From NCBI GenBank assembly GCA_023230025.1, contig JALNYD010000117.1:1-8206 (forward strand): a DNA stretch of 8,206 bases, given 5' to 3'. Made by a program: the position numbers and the translations under genes. Numbering within the stretch: position 1 is the first letter of the stretch; each line of letters opens with the position of its first letter. This document shows positions 1 to 5,955 of the stretch, in pieces. The notes beneath the pieces were generated by a model. The model was not told the origin of the DNA and made no database searches. It worked only from the letters and a program-made list of their open reading frames with translations. The stretch comes from Candidatus Cloacimonadota bacterium. Lineage in GTDB: Bacteria; Cloacimonadota; Cloacimonadia; Cloacimonadales; Cloacimonadaceae.

Positions 1-595
1 CAGTCCTTACAACTGCAATTTTACCATCAGCATTTTCCCAACTTAGATCGCTCTTGATGACCACGATGTCCTGATGCAGGATTACGGGCTCCATGCTCTG
101 TCCATTTACTTGAAAGACAGTATATTGCTTGGCATTTCCGGGCAGAAATGAGACTGGCAACTGAATCTGACCCATCTGACTCCACTCGTCTTTGATCTCC
201 ATAGGAGGTCCGGCAGCTATTTCACCCACTATTGGGAAGGTGATAGACTGAGTGGGATCGAAGTCCTGATTGGCGATGGGATGCAGGATTGGTGAGATTA
301 TGGCTGGAGTTGATGTATTTGGATTGTTTTGGGTTGTAGGTGCCTGATTCGATTGGATAAGCTCTTGGAACTCATCCTTGGCATACATAGAACCGTTTCC
401 CGTAAAGAGCCAGTGGAGGTTGATCTGATCTTTGGAGAGGGATTCCAAGAACTCTGGATCAGGGTATCTCTCGTTCAGTTTGTATCTTGATAGAGAGGCA
501 CGGGAGATGCCATACTTATTGGCAAACTGGTAATCCTTGAGGCGCATTGCCTTAATCACCAAGCTAAGGCGTTGTCCGATAGTCGGTTTATTCAT
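1..595 (-). CDS. LexA/CI-like S24 peptidase repressor, C-terminus cut off by the window edge
   Basis: This is a transcriptional repressor with an N-terminal helix-turn-helix domain and a C-terminal S24 self-cleaving domain, translated here by hand for 198 residues. Residues 1-45 (MNKPTIGQRLSLVIKAM...) form a CI-type HTH. Residues 58-71 (INLHWLFTGNGSMY) are typical of phage-type repressors. After a Q/N/T/P-rich linker (about 81-115) comes GEIAAGPP, with the expected Ala-Gly cleavage bond at 128-129, then NGQSMEP with the catalytic Ser167, and DGKIAVV with the catalytic Lys192. Only the last few tens of residues appear to be missing. A second ATG lies at 598; I chose 595 because GGAGA then sits five bases upstream. 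The gene diverges from the Mu-like gene set to its right, the arrangement of repressor and early genes in Mu-type phages. By family, it would repress until cleavage after DNA damage; the host or phage owner is inferred. Confidence 0.93.
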   Translation of the reverse strand, partial: MNKPTIGQRLSLVIKAMRLKDYQFANKYGISRASLSRYKLNERYPDPEFLESLSKDQINLHWLFTGNGSMYAKDEFQELIQSNQAPTTQNNPNTSTPAIISPILHPIANQDFDPTQSITFPIVGEIAAGPPMEIKDEWSQMGQIQLPVSFLPGNAKQYTVFQVNGQSMEPVILHQDIVVIKSDLSWENADGKIAVVRT

Positions 596-620
596 CATGG
601 TCTCCATACAGTAACTTTGC

Positions 621-693
621 TATTGACTATATCCGCATGGCTGCAAGATTAGTTCCAGATGCCATTCTGCTGCAGAGCGGATTGGAGTCAATA
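621..693. promoter_or_regulatory. Inverted repeat, candidate repressor operator
   Basis: The left arm TATTGACTATATCCGC (621-636) is mirrored by the right arm at 677-693, whose reverse complement is TATTGACTCCAATCCGC. Eight bases match at the outer end and CCGC at the inner end. A shorter nested pair, ATGGC (637-641) and GCCAT (661-665), lies inside. The element starts about 25 bases upstream of the S24 repressor start codon. Each arm contains TTGACT pointing inward, which could also act as a -35 box on either strand. The placement suggests an operator for a dimeric repressor; the binding protein is inferred. Confidence 0.5.
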
Positions 694-793
694 CTAAAGT
701 GTATATTGTGACCCAAGTGGATTATAAAGTATTGCCGGAGAATGCGTAAGAAAGCTGGCAAACTCGCAGAAAGGACTTCCCAAGGTTCTGCGC

Positions 794-822
794 TTGTGGT
801 TGTTAGCACCCTACTATATACA
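794..822 (+). promoter_or_regulatory. Sigma70-like promoter for the Mu-like gene set
   Basis: TTGTGG (794-799) and TATACA (817-822) are separated by 17 bases. Transcription from here would start near 829 and give a leader of roughly 220 bases before the gene at 1051, passing through the four TGTCCAAGCG repeats. The predicted start is almost too close to the ATG at 838 for efficient use of that codon, another small argument for the 1051 start. Confidence 0.45.
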
Positions 823-893
823 TAAGAGAGGTGTAGAATGACTACAGCGAAAGCACGACCAATTGGAAGGCAGAAACTGACGAAATGTGGGGA

Positions 894-1024
894 TGTCCAA
901 GCGAATACCCCTGTCCAAGCGGGGGGTGAAAAACAGCCTAACTCGTTGATAACTATGGTGAGAGGGCAAAATGTCCAAGCGCTTAGCCTCATTTTACGGC
1001 AGTCCCTGGGAAAATGTCCAAGCG
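894..1024 (+). repeat. Four direct copies of TGTCCAAGCG, candidate transposase-binding sites
   Basis: The exact 10-mer TGTCCAAGCG occurs at 894-903, 912-921, 972-981 and 1015-1024, always in the same orientation; three copies are preceded by AT, and two are followed by GGG. A one-mismatch copy on the opposite strand (TGTCCAAGGG) lies at 1081-1090 inside the next gene. The uneven spacing (18, 60 and 43 bases) resembles the multiple transposase sites at Mu, Tn7 and Tn5053-type ends rather than a tandem repeat or CRISPR. TGTGGGGA directly precedes the first copy (886-893) and could be an element terminus. Alternatively the copies form an enhancer or operator like the Mu internal activating sequence. 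Confidence 0.6.
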
Positions 1025-1050
1025 GGTCACGGTTCTTAAAGGATATACAG

Positions 1051-1410
1051 ATGGATTGTAGAGTCGATTACATCTGGCTGCCCTTGGACAGGGTAGCCAT
1101 GCTGCTGGGCAAGAACCTGAAGACGATCAGGCGCATGGTAGCGGCCGGGAAACTGATAGCTCTCAAGCATCAGATCCCCACCAAGAACGGAGCCACGATC
1201 AAGACTTTCATCCTGGCTACGGAAGAGATCATTGCTGCCGAGTATGAGCATTATCGGGATAAGCTGAGAAGACCGGAACTCTACTTTGAAGAAGAGATCA
1301 AACTGGGCGAGTTCAGCTTCCCCAGTGTATTCCTGGTCTATTACGAGAATGGCAAGGATCTAGCCTCGAAGATCAGCGAGACTGCAGGAGGTTCAGATGT
1401 TTCCCTATAA
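1051..1410 (+). CDS. Small HTH protein resembling the N-terminal DNA-binding domain of MuA-type transposases
   Basis: This 119-residue protein starts at an ATG preceded by AAAGGA with a seven-base spacer. Residues 8-35 (WLPLDRVAMLLGKNLKTIRRM) form a MerR/excisionase-like helix-turn-helix. Residues 36-60 look like the wing, and a charged helix follows (about 58-85). Mu-type transposases begin with a comparable winged-helix domain that binds the internal enhancer; here it is a separate gene. Its end overlaps the start of the 516-residue MuA-MuB-like protein by 14 bases, so the two are probably translated together. The protein may bind the upstream repeats and act as part of a split transposase or as an early regulator like Ner. 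The family link is from pattern recognition and moderate in strength. Confidence 0.75.
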   Translation: MDCRVDYIWLPLDRVAMLLGKNLKTIRRMVAAGKLIALKHQIPTKNGATIKTFILATEEIIAAEYEHYRDKLRRPELYFEEEIKLGEFSFPSVFLVYYENGKDLASKISETAGGSDVSL

Positions 1411-2947
1411 TGGCAGACCGACCGAGGAGTTCCTGAGAGAATACCGCAATAAGCTGAATGAGCTGCAAGAAATGCTGGAAAGCCAGGGACTGAAGCTGGA
1501 GATCAAGAGCGGTGGCAGATGCAAAGTGGCTCCAGAGGTGAGGGCTGGAATAGGCAAGGTTAGTGATGAAGGTGATGCTAATGTCGATTATAGCTTCCTG
1601 CTCGCTTACCGCCAGCAATACAATGCCAAGTCCAAAGATGATAGTTTAGAGGATAACCTGGAGTCGGAGACGGTCTATGAGACCTACGATGACTATCTGG
1701 AGTTTGAACGCAAGCTCACTTTGATCCACGAAGCCAAGGAAAATGGAGTGGTGATCGACTTCGGCAGTGACTTTCTCGACCTGGCTCCGATAGAAGAGGA
1801 AAGGCTCTTATACAAGGAAGAGGCTCAACTCTATGGCCGGTTCTGCCAGGAAGTGATTCGCAGGCTGTATGGAGCGGAATCCAAAGTATTAGCCTGGAAA
1901 CGGATCACCAGTGACTATAACGGCAAAAGACTGGTTCCGGAGCTGTATAACCTCAAAGGACCCAGAAAAGAGAGAGCCCTTCGGGAATGGCTGCGCATCT
2001 ACCATGAAACCAATCTCGATATGTTTGCCCTGATCCACAAGAGCAAGGGCAAGTACAAAGAACGCAAGATCAGCTATCAGGAACAGCAATACCTGCTGCA
2101 TCTGCTGCTCAATCCCAATCGCATCAAGATCGGTTCTGCCATCGTCAACCTCAAACAGATGGCCAGAAACGGAATCATTGAATCCCAGGCAAATGAACGC
2201 ACCCTCAGACGCTGGTGCATGGAATGGGCAGCCAGGCATCCCGCAGAATGGCATCAAGCCAGAGATGGTAGCAAGTTTGTTTCTGAGAATGTCATCAAGA
2301 GCATTATGAGACCCAAGCTGGAGATGGTGGGGCTTGGGCTCCTCTACGGCAGACCTGGTCTGGGGAAAACCACCTATGCCAGTAGAATAGCTTTTAGTCA
2401 GGGCTATCTCTATCTCAGGCTGGAGGCAACTACCACTCCTAAAGCCTTTGCATCCAAGCTGCTTTTAGCCTTATACAAGAGATTTGGCATGGGTGAATAC
2501 ATACCATACGGTACAGCAAATGACCTCTTCATGATGTGTATAACGGTTCTGGAGGATCACAAGGATACGATCATTGTGGTAGATGAGATAGACTACGCCT
2601 TCCGGCATCCCCAGCTCTTAGGTGCAATCAGGGATATAGTGGATGTGACCACAGCGATTGTCATCCTGGTCGGGATGCAGAATGCCAAGGACAAACTCAA
2701 TCAGATCAACGAGTATTACTTCGACAGATGCAACTTCTTCTATGAGTTTCAAGACCTGCCCAAGAAGGACATAGCCCAGTTATGCAGTGAGATCCTGGAG
2801 ATCAAGTTCCATCCTGATATTGTGGAATATGTCCACTTCCATTCCTGCGGCAATGTTCGTAAAGCCATGAAGCTAATCCGCTCAGTGGAAGAGATAGGCA
2901 GATACAAGAATCTTGAGGTAATCTCCCAGGCATATCTGGATGATTGA
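1397..2947 (+). CDS. Fusion of MuA-like DNA-binding region and MuB-like AAA+ ATPase, without DDE catalytic domain
   Basis: This 516-residue protein starts at an ATG with a strong AGGAGG site, inside the end of the previous gene. Residues 1-130 are acidic and uncharacterised. Residues about 160-293 resemble the DNA-binding part of Mu-type transposases: GPRKERALREWLRIY (188-202), then LLNPNRIKIG, then ERTLRRWCMEWAARHPAEW (267-285). In MuA-like proteins the DDE catalytic core follows this motif. Here residues 294-310 lead straight into an AAA+ domain with Walker A GRPGLGKT (318-325), Walker B TIIVVDEID (391-399), a sensor-1-like ILVGMQN (423-429), a candidate arginine finger at Arg444, and GNVRKAM (485-491) as sensor 2. 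MuB/TnsC/TniB ATPases bind target DNA and activate transposase. The chain could be an in-frame deletion product or a natural targeting or regulatory protein; it cannot cut DNA by itself. Confidence 0.85.
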   Translation: MFPYNGRPTEEFLREYRNKLNELQEMLESQGLKLEIKSGGRCKVAPEVRAGIGKVSDEGDANVDYSFLLAYRQQYNAKSKDDSLEDNLESETVYETYDDYLEFERKLTLIHEAKENGVVIDFGSDFLDLAPIEEERLLYKEEAQLYGRFCQEVIRRLYGAESKVLAWKRITSDYNGKRLVPELYNLKGPRKERALREWLRIYHETNLDMFALIHKSKGKYKERKISYQEQQYLLHLLLNPNRIKIGSAIVNLKQMARNGIIESQANERTLRRWCMEWAARHPAEWHQARDGSKFVSENVIKSIMRPKLEMVGLGLLYGRPGLGKTTYASRIAFSQGYLYLRLEATTTPKAFASKLLLALYKRFGMGEYIPYGTANDLFMMCITVLEDHKDTIIVVDEIDYAFRHPQLLGAIRDIVDVTTAIVILVGMQNAKDKLNQINEYYFDRCNFFYEFQDLPKKDIAQLCSEILEIKFHPDIVEYVHFHSCGNVRKAMKLIRSVEEIGRYKNLEVISQAYLDD

Positions 2948-2954
2948 GGTCAGA

Positions 2955-3473
2955 ATGACAGACAAAGAACTCATCCTCAACTTCATCAATCAGTATGATC
3001 GCCCGTTCAATGCAGAACTTATCTCAAAGCTGACCAGTGTTAGCAAGGAAGCTGTAGAAAAGCTACTGCCCGAACTGCTCCAAAGCCAGGCAATCAAGCA
3101 GATAGAAGATAGTCCTCCAATCTACGTCCGAGCCAATCGCTACCAAGCCAGGATCGGTTATCAGCACTACAAAGGCTGGACATTCAGCATAGCGGATGCC
3201 CACAGGCTTCTGGACGTTCTGGAACAAGGCAGATACAAGTCCATCCGAGATATTGCTCAAGTCATTGGAAAATCACGGCAGTGGGTCTATATCTATCTGG
3301 AGGCTCTGGCATCAATTGAGGTTGTTGATCTGAGGCAGTACATATACGTGGTTATTTCCCGCCAAAACGTGCCAAAAATCGGCAGGAAAGTCCAGAAAGG
3401 TATACTGGGTCAACTCAGGAGCTTGAATAAGAGTGGGGGCTATAGATTAATCAAGCACTGTTCATGTCTTTAA
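2955..3473 (+). CDS. Protein with two predicted helix-turn-helix regions, unknown function
   Basis: This 172-residue protein is the third gene of the rightward Mu-like set. Residues 3-60 form a winged helix (MTDKELILNFINQ..., ending SPPIYVRA). A second helix-turn-helix lies at about 96-125 (SIRDIAQVIGKSRQWVYIYL). The last 35 residues are basic and end in cysteines. I chose the ATG at 2955 because GAGG lies five bases upstream; an ATG at 2940 overlaps the previous stop codon but lacks a good ribosome site. The gene sits just downstream of the ATPase fusion and converges on the minus-strand operon with about 55 bases between, where I see no clear terminator. It may be a regulator or DNA-binding accessory factor of the element; I do not recognise the family. 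Confidence 0.75.
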   Translation: MTDKELILNFINQYDRPFNAELISKLTSVSKEAVEKLLPELLQSQAIKQIEDSPPIYVRANRYQARIGYQHYKGWTFSIADAHRLLDVLEQGRYKSIRDIAQVIGKSRQWVYIYLEALASIEVVDLRQYIYVVISRQNVPKIGRKVQKGILGQLRSLNKSGGYRLIKHCSCL

Positions 3474-3528
3474 TGATCAAATTGCATCGAGTAATATATA
3501 CGTACAGGTCACTCATGTAAACTCAAAC

Positions 3529-4125
3529 CTACTGCTGAGTAGCTAGAGAAACCTGAAGTGTATATATTAGGGTAATACAAACCTCAATTTGATGGCACAC
3601 ATCGTGAATATAGTCTTCTGATACATAGATGACACTGTTATCAATTTTTATACAATTTGGCTTTCCAATTGTTGTACAATATTGTGCATCTGTTAACATC
3701 GTGTTAAGCATCGAAAACTGCTCAGATATTCTATGCTTAAACGTTTCTTCTTGGTTATTAAATGATCTTTTTGAGTCAACATCTTCGGCTGTATTGGACA
3801 GGGTGCTACGCAATAACTTGATTATCGACACTACATTATGTAAGTGAATTCGTTTATTGTCATATATTTGATTTTGCAGCCCATCTAACGTGTTAATGTT
3901 TCTGTTGAGTTGGCTTACCTGAATATTGGATACACTGTTTTTGGTTTGATTCCTACGATTAATGACTGATGCAATATAAAATCCCAGGCATAAAGTAAGA
4001 ATGTTAAAAACGAGGGCTTGAACTTGTATCTCAGTACTTATATGACCATTAAGCACCAACAGCAATGCTATCATTAATGTCATTCCTACTACAAGAGATA
4101 TTAAGGACATTATGTTCAATTTCAT
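3529..4125 (-). CDS. Small membrane protein with two transmembrane segments and a cytoplasmic tail
   Basis: This 198-residue protein is the last gene of the minus-strand operon. The ATG at 4125 has AGGGG five bases upstream and lies one base after the stop of the DUF4325 gene; an in-frame ATG further upstream inside that gene is less likely. Two hydrophobic segments (about 6-27 and 34-55) are separated by a short polar turn and followed by RR, which by the positive-inside rule places both ends in the cytoplasm. The remaining 140 residues are polar and probably helical, with possible coiled coil around 75-110. I do not recognise a family. With a STAS-like protein and a GHKL ATPase encoded upstream, it may be the sensor, anchor or effector of the module. 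An effector that damages the membrane is a possibility, not a demonstrated role. Confidence 0.8.
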   Translation of the reverse strand: MKLNIMSLISLVVGMTLMIALLLVLNGHISTEIQVQALVFNILTLCLGFYIASVINRRNQTKNSVSNIQVSQLNRNINTLDGLQNQIYDNKRIHLHNVVSIIKLLRSTLSNTAEDVDSKRSFNNQEETFKHRISEQFSMLNTMLTDAQYCTTIGKPNCIKIDNSVIYVSEDYIHDVCHQIEVCITLIYTLQVSLATQQ

Positions 4126-4126
4126 T

Positions 4127-4474
4127 TTAACCCCTTTTAACGGGTTTCGCTTTTTCAAGGTATGATTTGATATCATCAACTAAATAGTCTTCCTCAACAC
4201 TGATAATTTCAAGATGAGCAAGAATATCCGAGATGTTAAAGCCATTGTGCCTTATTAATCCACCAAAAGCCTCTTCCAGAAATGATGTTCCATAACCGCT
4301 AGTATTGTCTAAATCTATAACCAACTTCCAGTTGTTTTTGATAGCTAGGGCTATCTTATGTTTGAGAACCTCTTCTCTAAAGGCTTCTCCAGAATGAAGA
4401 CCCTCGCTAATGTATCTCGGGCCTGGGGATAGTGTAAAGTCTGAGGCAACTTTGATTTCTAGTCTATTTGTCAT
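4127..4474 (-). CDS. DUF4325 STAS-like domain protein
   Basis: This 115-residue protein matches the DUF4325 STAS-like pattern: FTLSPGPRYISEGLHSGEAFRE (about 13-34), a buried strand KLVIDLDNTSGYG (50-62), and SFLEEAFGGLIR (64-75). STAS proteins such as SpoIIAA and RsbV are switch proteins phosphorylated on Ser/Thr near the start of the helix after the DxD/S strand; here Thr58, Ser59, Thr63 and Ser64 sit in that area. The start at 4474 overlaps the end of the GHKL gene by 11 bases, with AAGGAG ten bases upstream, a slightly long spacing. An upstream ATG at 4519 lies deeper in the GHKL gene and lacks such a site. The likely partner is the GHKL ATPase encoded just before it. The substrate and output are unknown. 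Confidence 0.9.
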   Translation of the reverse strand: MTNRLEIKVASDFTLSPGPRYISEGLHSGEAFREEVLKHKIALAIKNNWKLVIDLDNTSGYGTSFLEEAFGGLIRHNGFNISDILAHLEIISVEEDYLVDDIKSYLEKAKPVKRG

Positions 4475-5555
4475 GGTAGATATTCTCCTTATTAAGTTCC
4501 CAATATACAAAAGTACCATTGATTTTATTCTGTAGCTTCTTATAGATATCGTTTCCTACATCACTATAAACATCATTAGTAATAATATGCAATGAACTAA
4601 TGCCTTTTCTGTCAAGAACTTCCTTAATGCCAGGGATACCTTTACCTCGATAAATCTCCCCTGTAGATGTGTTTGTCATTTCCCCGCTGAGCATTCTTCT
4701 TAGTATGTCGCAATTATTATGAAATTCACTAATCAGCATCTCATACTGTTTTTTTAACCAGTGAGTGCTCTTCTTATGTTTAAGACTTTGAAATATCCCA
4801 ATGCCATAATCAATGAAAGCAAAAGATACCGAATTTGTCACAGAGTCTTTACTTATAGATAACCACCAATGTCTCTCGCCAGTATTTGTTAAAGAAGCAT
4901 GGTTATTTGTGTTCTGCATCAATTCGATTATTGTTCTATATGCTCCTTTACTGTATCTTGGAGTACCCCACAAGAATTTAGTTGCATCGTCAAGAACCTC
5001 GGTAGCTAGATCGGAATTTACATCCTTATTGGCATGAGTAACAATTTGATTATCTGCGCTATTTAACAAGTAATGCTCATCAACTATATGCTTGGAGTTT
5101 AAGTAGTGAAAGAATTTCGAGTTTTCAAATTTAGATTTAGCAGTTTTGTTTACTGGATAGTTCCCATTATACTTAATATACTTTTGCTTGAACTCAATCA
5201 TGATGGAGAGGAGTACAAGTATTGCATCATCATCGATCTCTACTACTTTTTTCATATTTACGAATACCGGAAGATTGTTTATATAGAAATAATGGAGATT
5301 ACCAATAAACTGACAGAACTCCTCAGTGTTATTTAGCATCGAGCAAATCTCCGGAGCTGTAACACTATGTGCATTATCAGCCCTCAAATATGCATCTGAA
5401 TGCTGCTTGGCTTCTTGACTCTGCTTTTCTTTGTGTCTTCTTTTTTCTCTCAACTTCCTTTTATGTACGATATTCCTCCTCCAACTTTTTCTTGCGTGTA
5501 ACTGATTTCTGCGTTTGATTCCAGCGACCCTGGATTCACTATTGCGATAACTCAT
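4464..5555 (-). CDS. STAS-like plus GHKL ATPase fusion, anti-sigma-factor-like kinase
   Basis: This 363-residue protein heads the minus-strand operon. Residues 12-50 are strongly basic (RKSWRR, KRKLREKRRHKEK), suggesting nucleic-acid or membrane contact. Residues 68-155 look STAS-like: a strand LPVFVNMKKVVEIDDDAILVL (95-115) and GNYPVN (131-136). Residues 205-350 carry GHKL ATPase motifs: N-box ELMQNTNNHA (211-220, Asn215 expected to hold Mg), G1 box DYGIGI (249-254), and G2 box RGKGIPGI (303-310). The family includes SpoIIAB and RsbW, kinases that phosphorylate STAS partners; there is no dimerisation/phosphoacceptor histidine domain as in sensor kinases. The start at 5555 has only a weak GGA upstream, but no other Met occurs for 72 residues. 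Base composition is more AT-rich than the flanking blocks. Confidence 0.9.
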   Translation of the reverse strand: MSYRNSESRVAGIKRRNQLHARKSWRRNIVHKRKLREKRRHKEKQSQEAKQHSDAYLRADNAHSVTAPEICSMLNNTEEFCQFIGNLHYFYINNLPVFVNMKKVVEIDDDAILVLLSIMIEFKQKYIKYNGNYPVNKTAKSKFENSKFFHYLNSKHIVDEHYLLNSADNQIVTHANKDVNSDLATEVLDDATKFLWGTPRYSKGAYRTIIELMQNTNNHASLTNTGERHWWLSISKDSVTNSVSFAFIDYGIGIFQSLKHKKSTHWLKKQYEMLISEFHNNCDILRRMLSGEMTNTSTGEIYRGKGIPGIKEVLDRKGISSLHIITNDVYSDVGNDIYKKLQNKINGTFVYWELNKENIYHDK

Positions 5556-5683
5556 ATTCCAATACTAACGTACGCAATTACAGATTGCTTTCAAGTATTC
5601 ATGATCTTCCATAAATACTACAATAAAACTAATATACTCAGGCACATAACATTAGGTCTTTTGCGCGTGCTGGACATCAATCG

Positions 5684-5712
5684 ATTATACATTAATACTC
5701 CTTTATGTTAAA
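5684..5712 (-). promoter_or_regulatory. Candidate promoter of the GHKL/STAS/membrane-protein operon
   Basis: On the minus strand a consensus -10 box TATAAT (5689-5684) is preceded at 17 bases by a weak -35 TTTAAC (5712-5707). Transcription would begin near 5677 and give a leader of about 120 bases before the start codon at 5555. The poor -35 box suggests low basal activity or dependence on an activator. Confidence 0.45.
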
Positions 5713-5827
5713 CAAATTCAAACAAGGATTGCTGTCATTCTCGACGTATTTCCAAATTATATATGCCATGAATTGAGTCAAGAATTAAAGAACCGTTCGC
5801 TTACCACCCTAATGTACCAAGAAGGCT

Positions 5828-5842
5828 ATGGGTAAAACCCAT
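5828..5842. promoter_or_regulatory. Perfect palindrome overlapping the -35 box, candidate operator
   Basis: ATGGGTAAAACCCAT consists of two six-base arms around AAA. Its last base is the first base of the TTGACA -35 box of the rightward promoter. Such placement is typical of a repressor or activator site. The ligand could be the HTH protein encoded first in the operon, but nothing in the sequence proves this. A terminator is unlikely, since the stem is short and no T run follows. Confidence 0.5.
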
Positions 5843-5869
5843 TGACACAAATACCACTCCCCATATAGT
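5842..5869 (+). promoter_or_regulatory. Near-consensus promoter of the HTH-DUF4007-ATPase operon
   Basis: TTGACA (5842-5847) is a perfect -35 box, and TATAGT (5864-5869) matches five of six -10 bases, with a 16-base spacer. Transcription would start near 5876 and leave a leader of about 80 bases before the HTH gene at 5956. The strength of the boxes, together with the palindrome at the -35, suggests an operon held under control rather than a weak constitutive one. Confidence 0.65.
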
Positions 5870-5955
5870 CGGTTTTATTCGATTATATCCTGATTTGTCA
5901 TTGTGATGATTGTGGTATTAATCAATGCTATCATTACTGTTATGCAAGGAGCAAG

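Larger units (their letters stand above)
596..1050. other. Divergent regulatory region and leader between repressor and Mu-like genes
   Basis: This stretch of about 455 bases holds no gene I trust. From left to right it carries the repressor ribosome binding site, an inverted repeat near 621-693, a rightward promoter candidate at 794-822, and four copies of TGTCCAAGCG between 894 and 1024. A reading frame is open from an ATG at 838, preceded by GAGAGGTG, and runs in phase into the gene at 1051. Its 71 extra residues look unlike a folded domain and coincide with the DNA repeats, so I read it as leader or element-end DNA. A short leader peptide or an N-terminal extension is not excluded. Confidence 0.6.
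5556..5955. other. 400-base divergent intergenic region between the GHKL operon and the defence operon
   Basis: I find no gene here. The region is AT-rich and carries the leftward promoter candidate at 5684-5712, the rightward promoter at 5842-5869, and a perfect palindrome at 5828-5842. The 9-mer TCGATTATA occurs twice in direct orientation (5681-5689 and 5879-5887), the first overlapping the leftward -10 box and the second near the rightward transcription start. There is no tRNA, no obvious intrinsic terminator and no clear insertion-sequence remnant. Confidence 0.6.

Noticed and set aside
627..992. Minus-strand open frame across the divergent region
   Set aside because: It crosses the promoter, the inverted repeat and the repeat array, has no ribosome site that I can see and no recognisable domain.
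894..1024. CRISPR-like array
   Set aside because: The repeats are only 10 bases, the spacing is irregular (18, 60 and 43 bases), and no cas gene is present.
838..1050. In-frame extension of the small HTH gene from an ATG at 838 with a fair ribosome site
   Set aside because: The extra 71 residues have no domain character and coincide with the direct DNA repeats. The ATG at 1051 has AAAGGA at good spacing and begins just before the recognisable domain.
1889..2257. Minus-strand open frame inside the MuA-MuB-like gene
   Set aside because: It lies opposite a well-supported coding region and reads as an antisense shadow.
3374..3430. Possible frameshift at an AAAAA run near the end of the double-HTH gene, giving an alternative tail ending NRQESPERYTGSTQELE
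   Set aside because: The alternative tail is plausible but not recognisable, and the original frame stays open. There is no evidence to prefer a shift without homologues.
3474..3528. Bidirectional terminator between the convergent genes
   Set aside because: No stem of useful length followed by a T run could be found in these 55 bases.
3794..3800. TTGGACA in the AT-rich operon as a possible right-end copy of the repeat
   Set aside because: Only seven of ten bases match, it is a single copy, and it lies within the membrane-protein gene.
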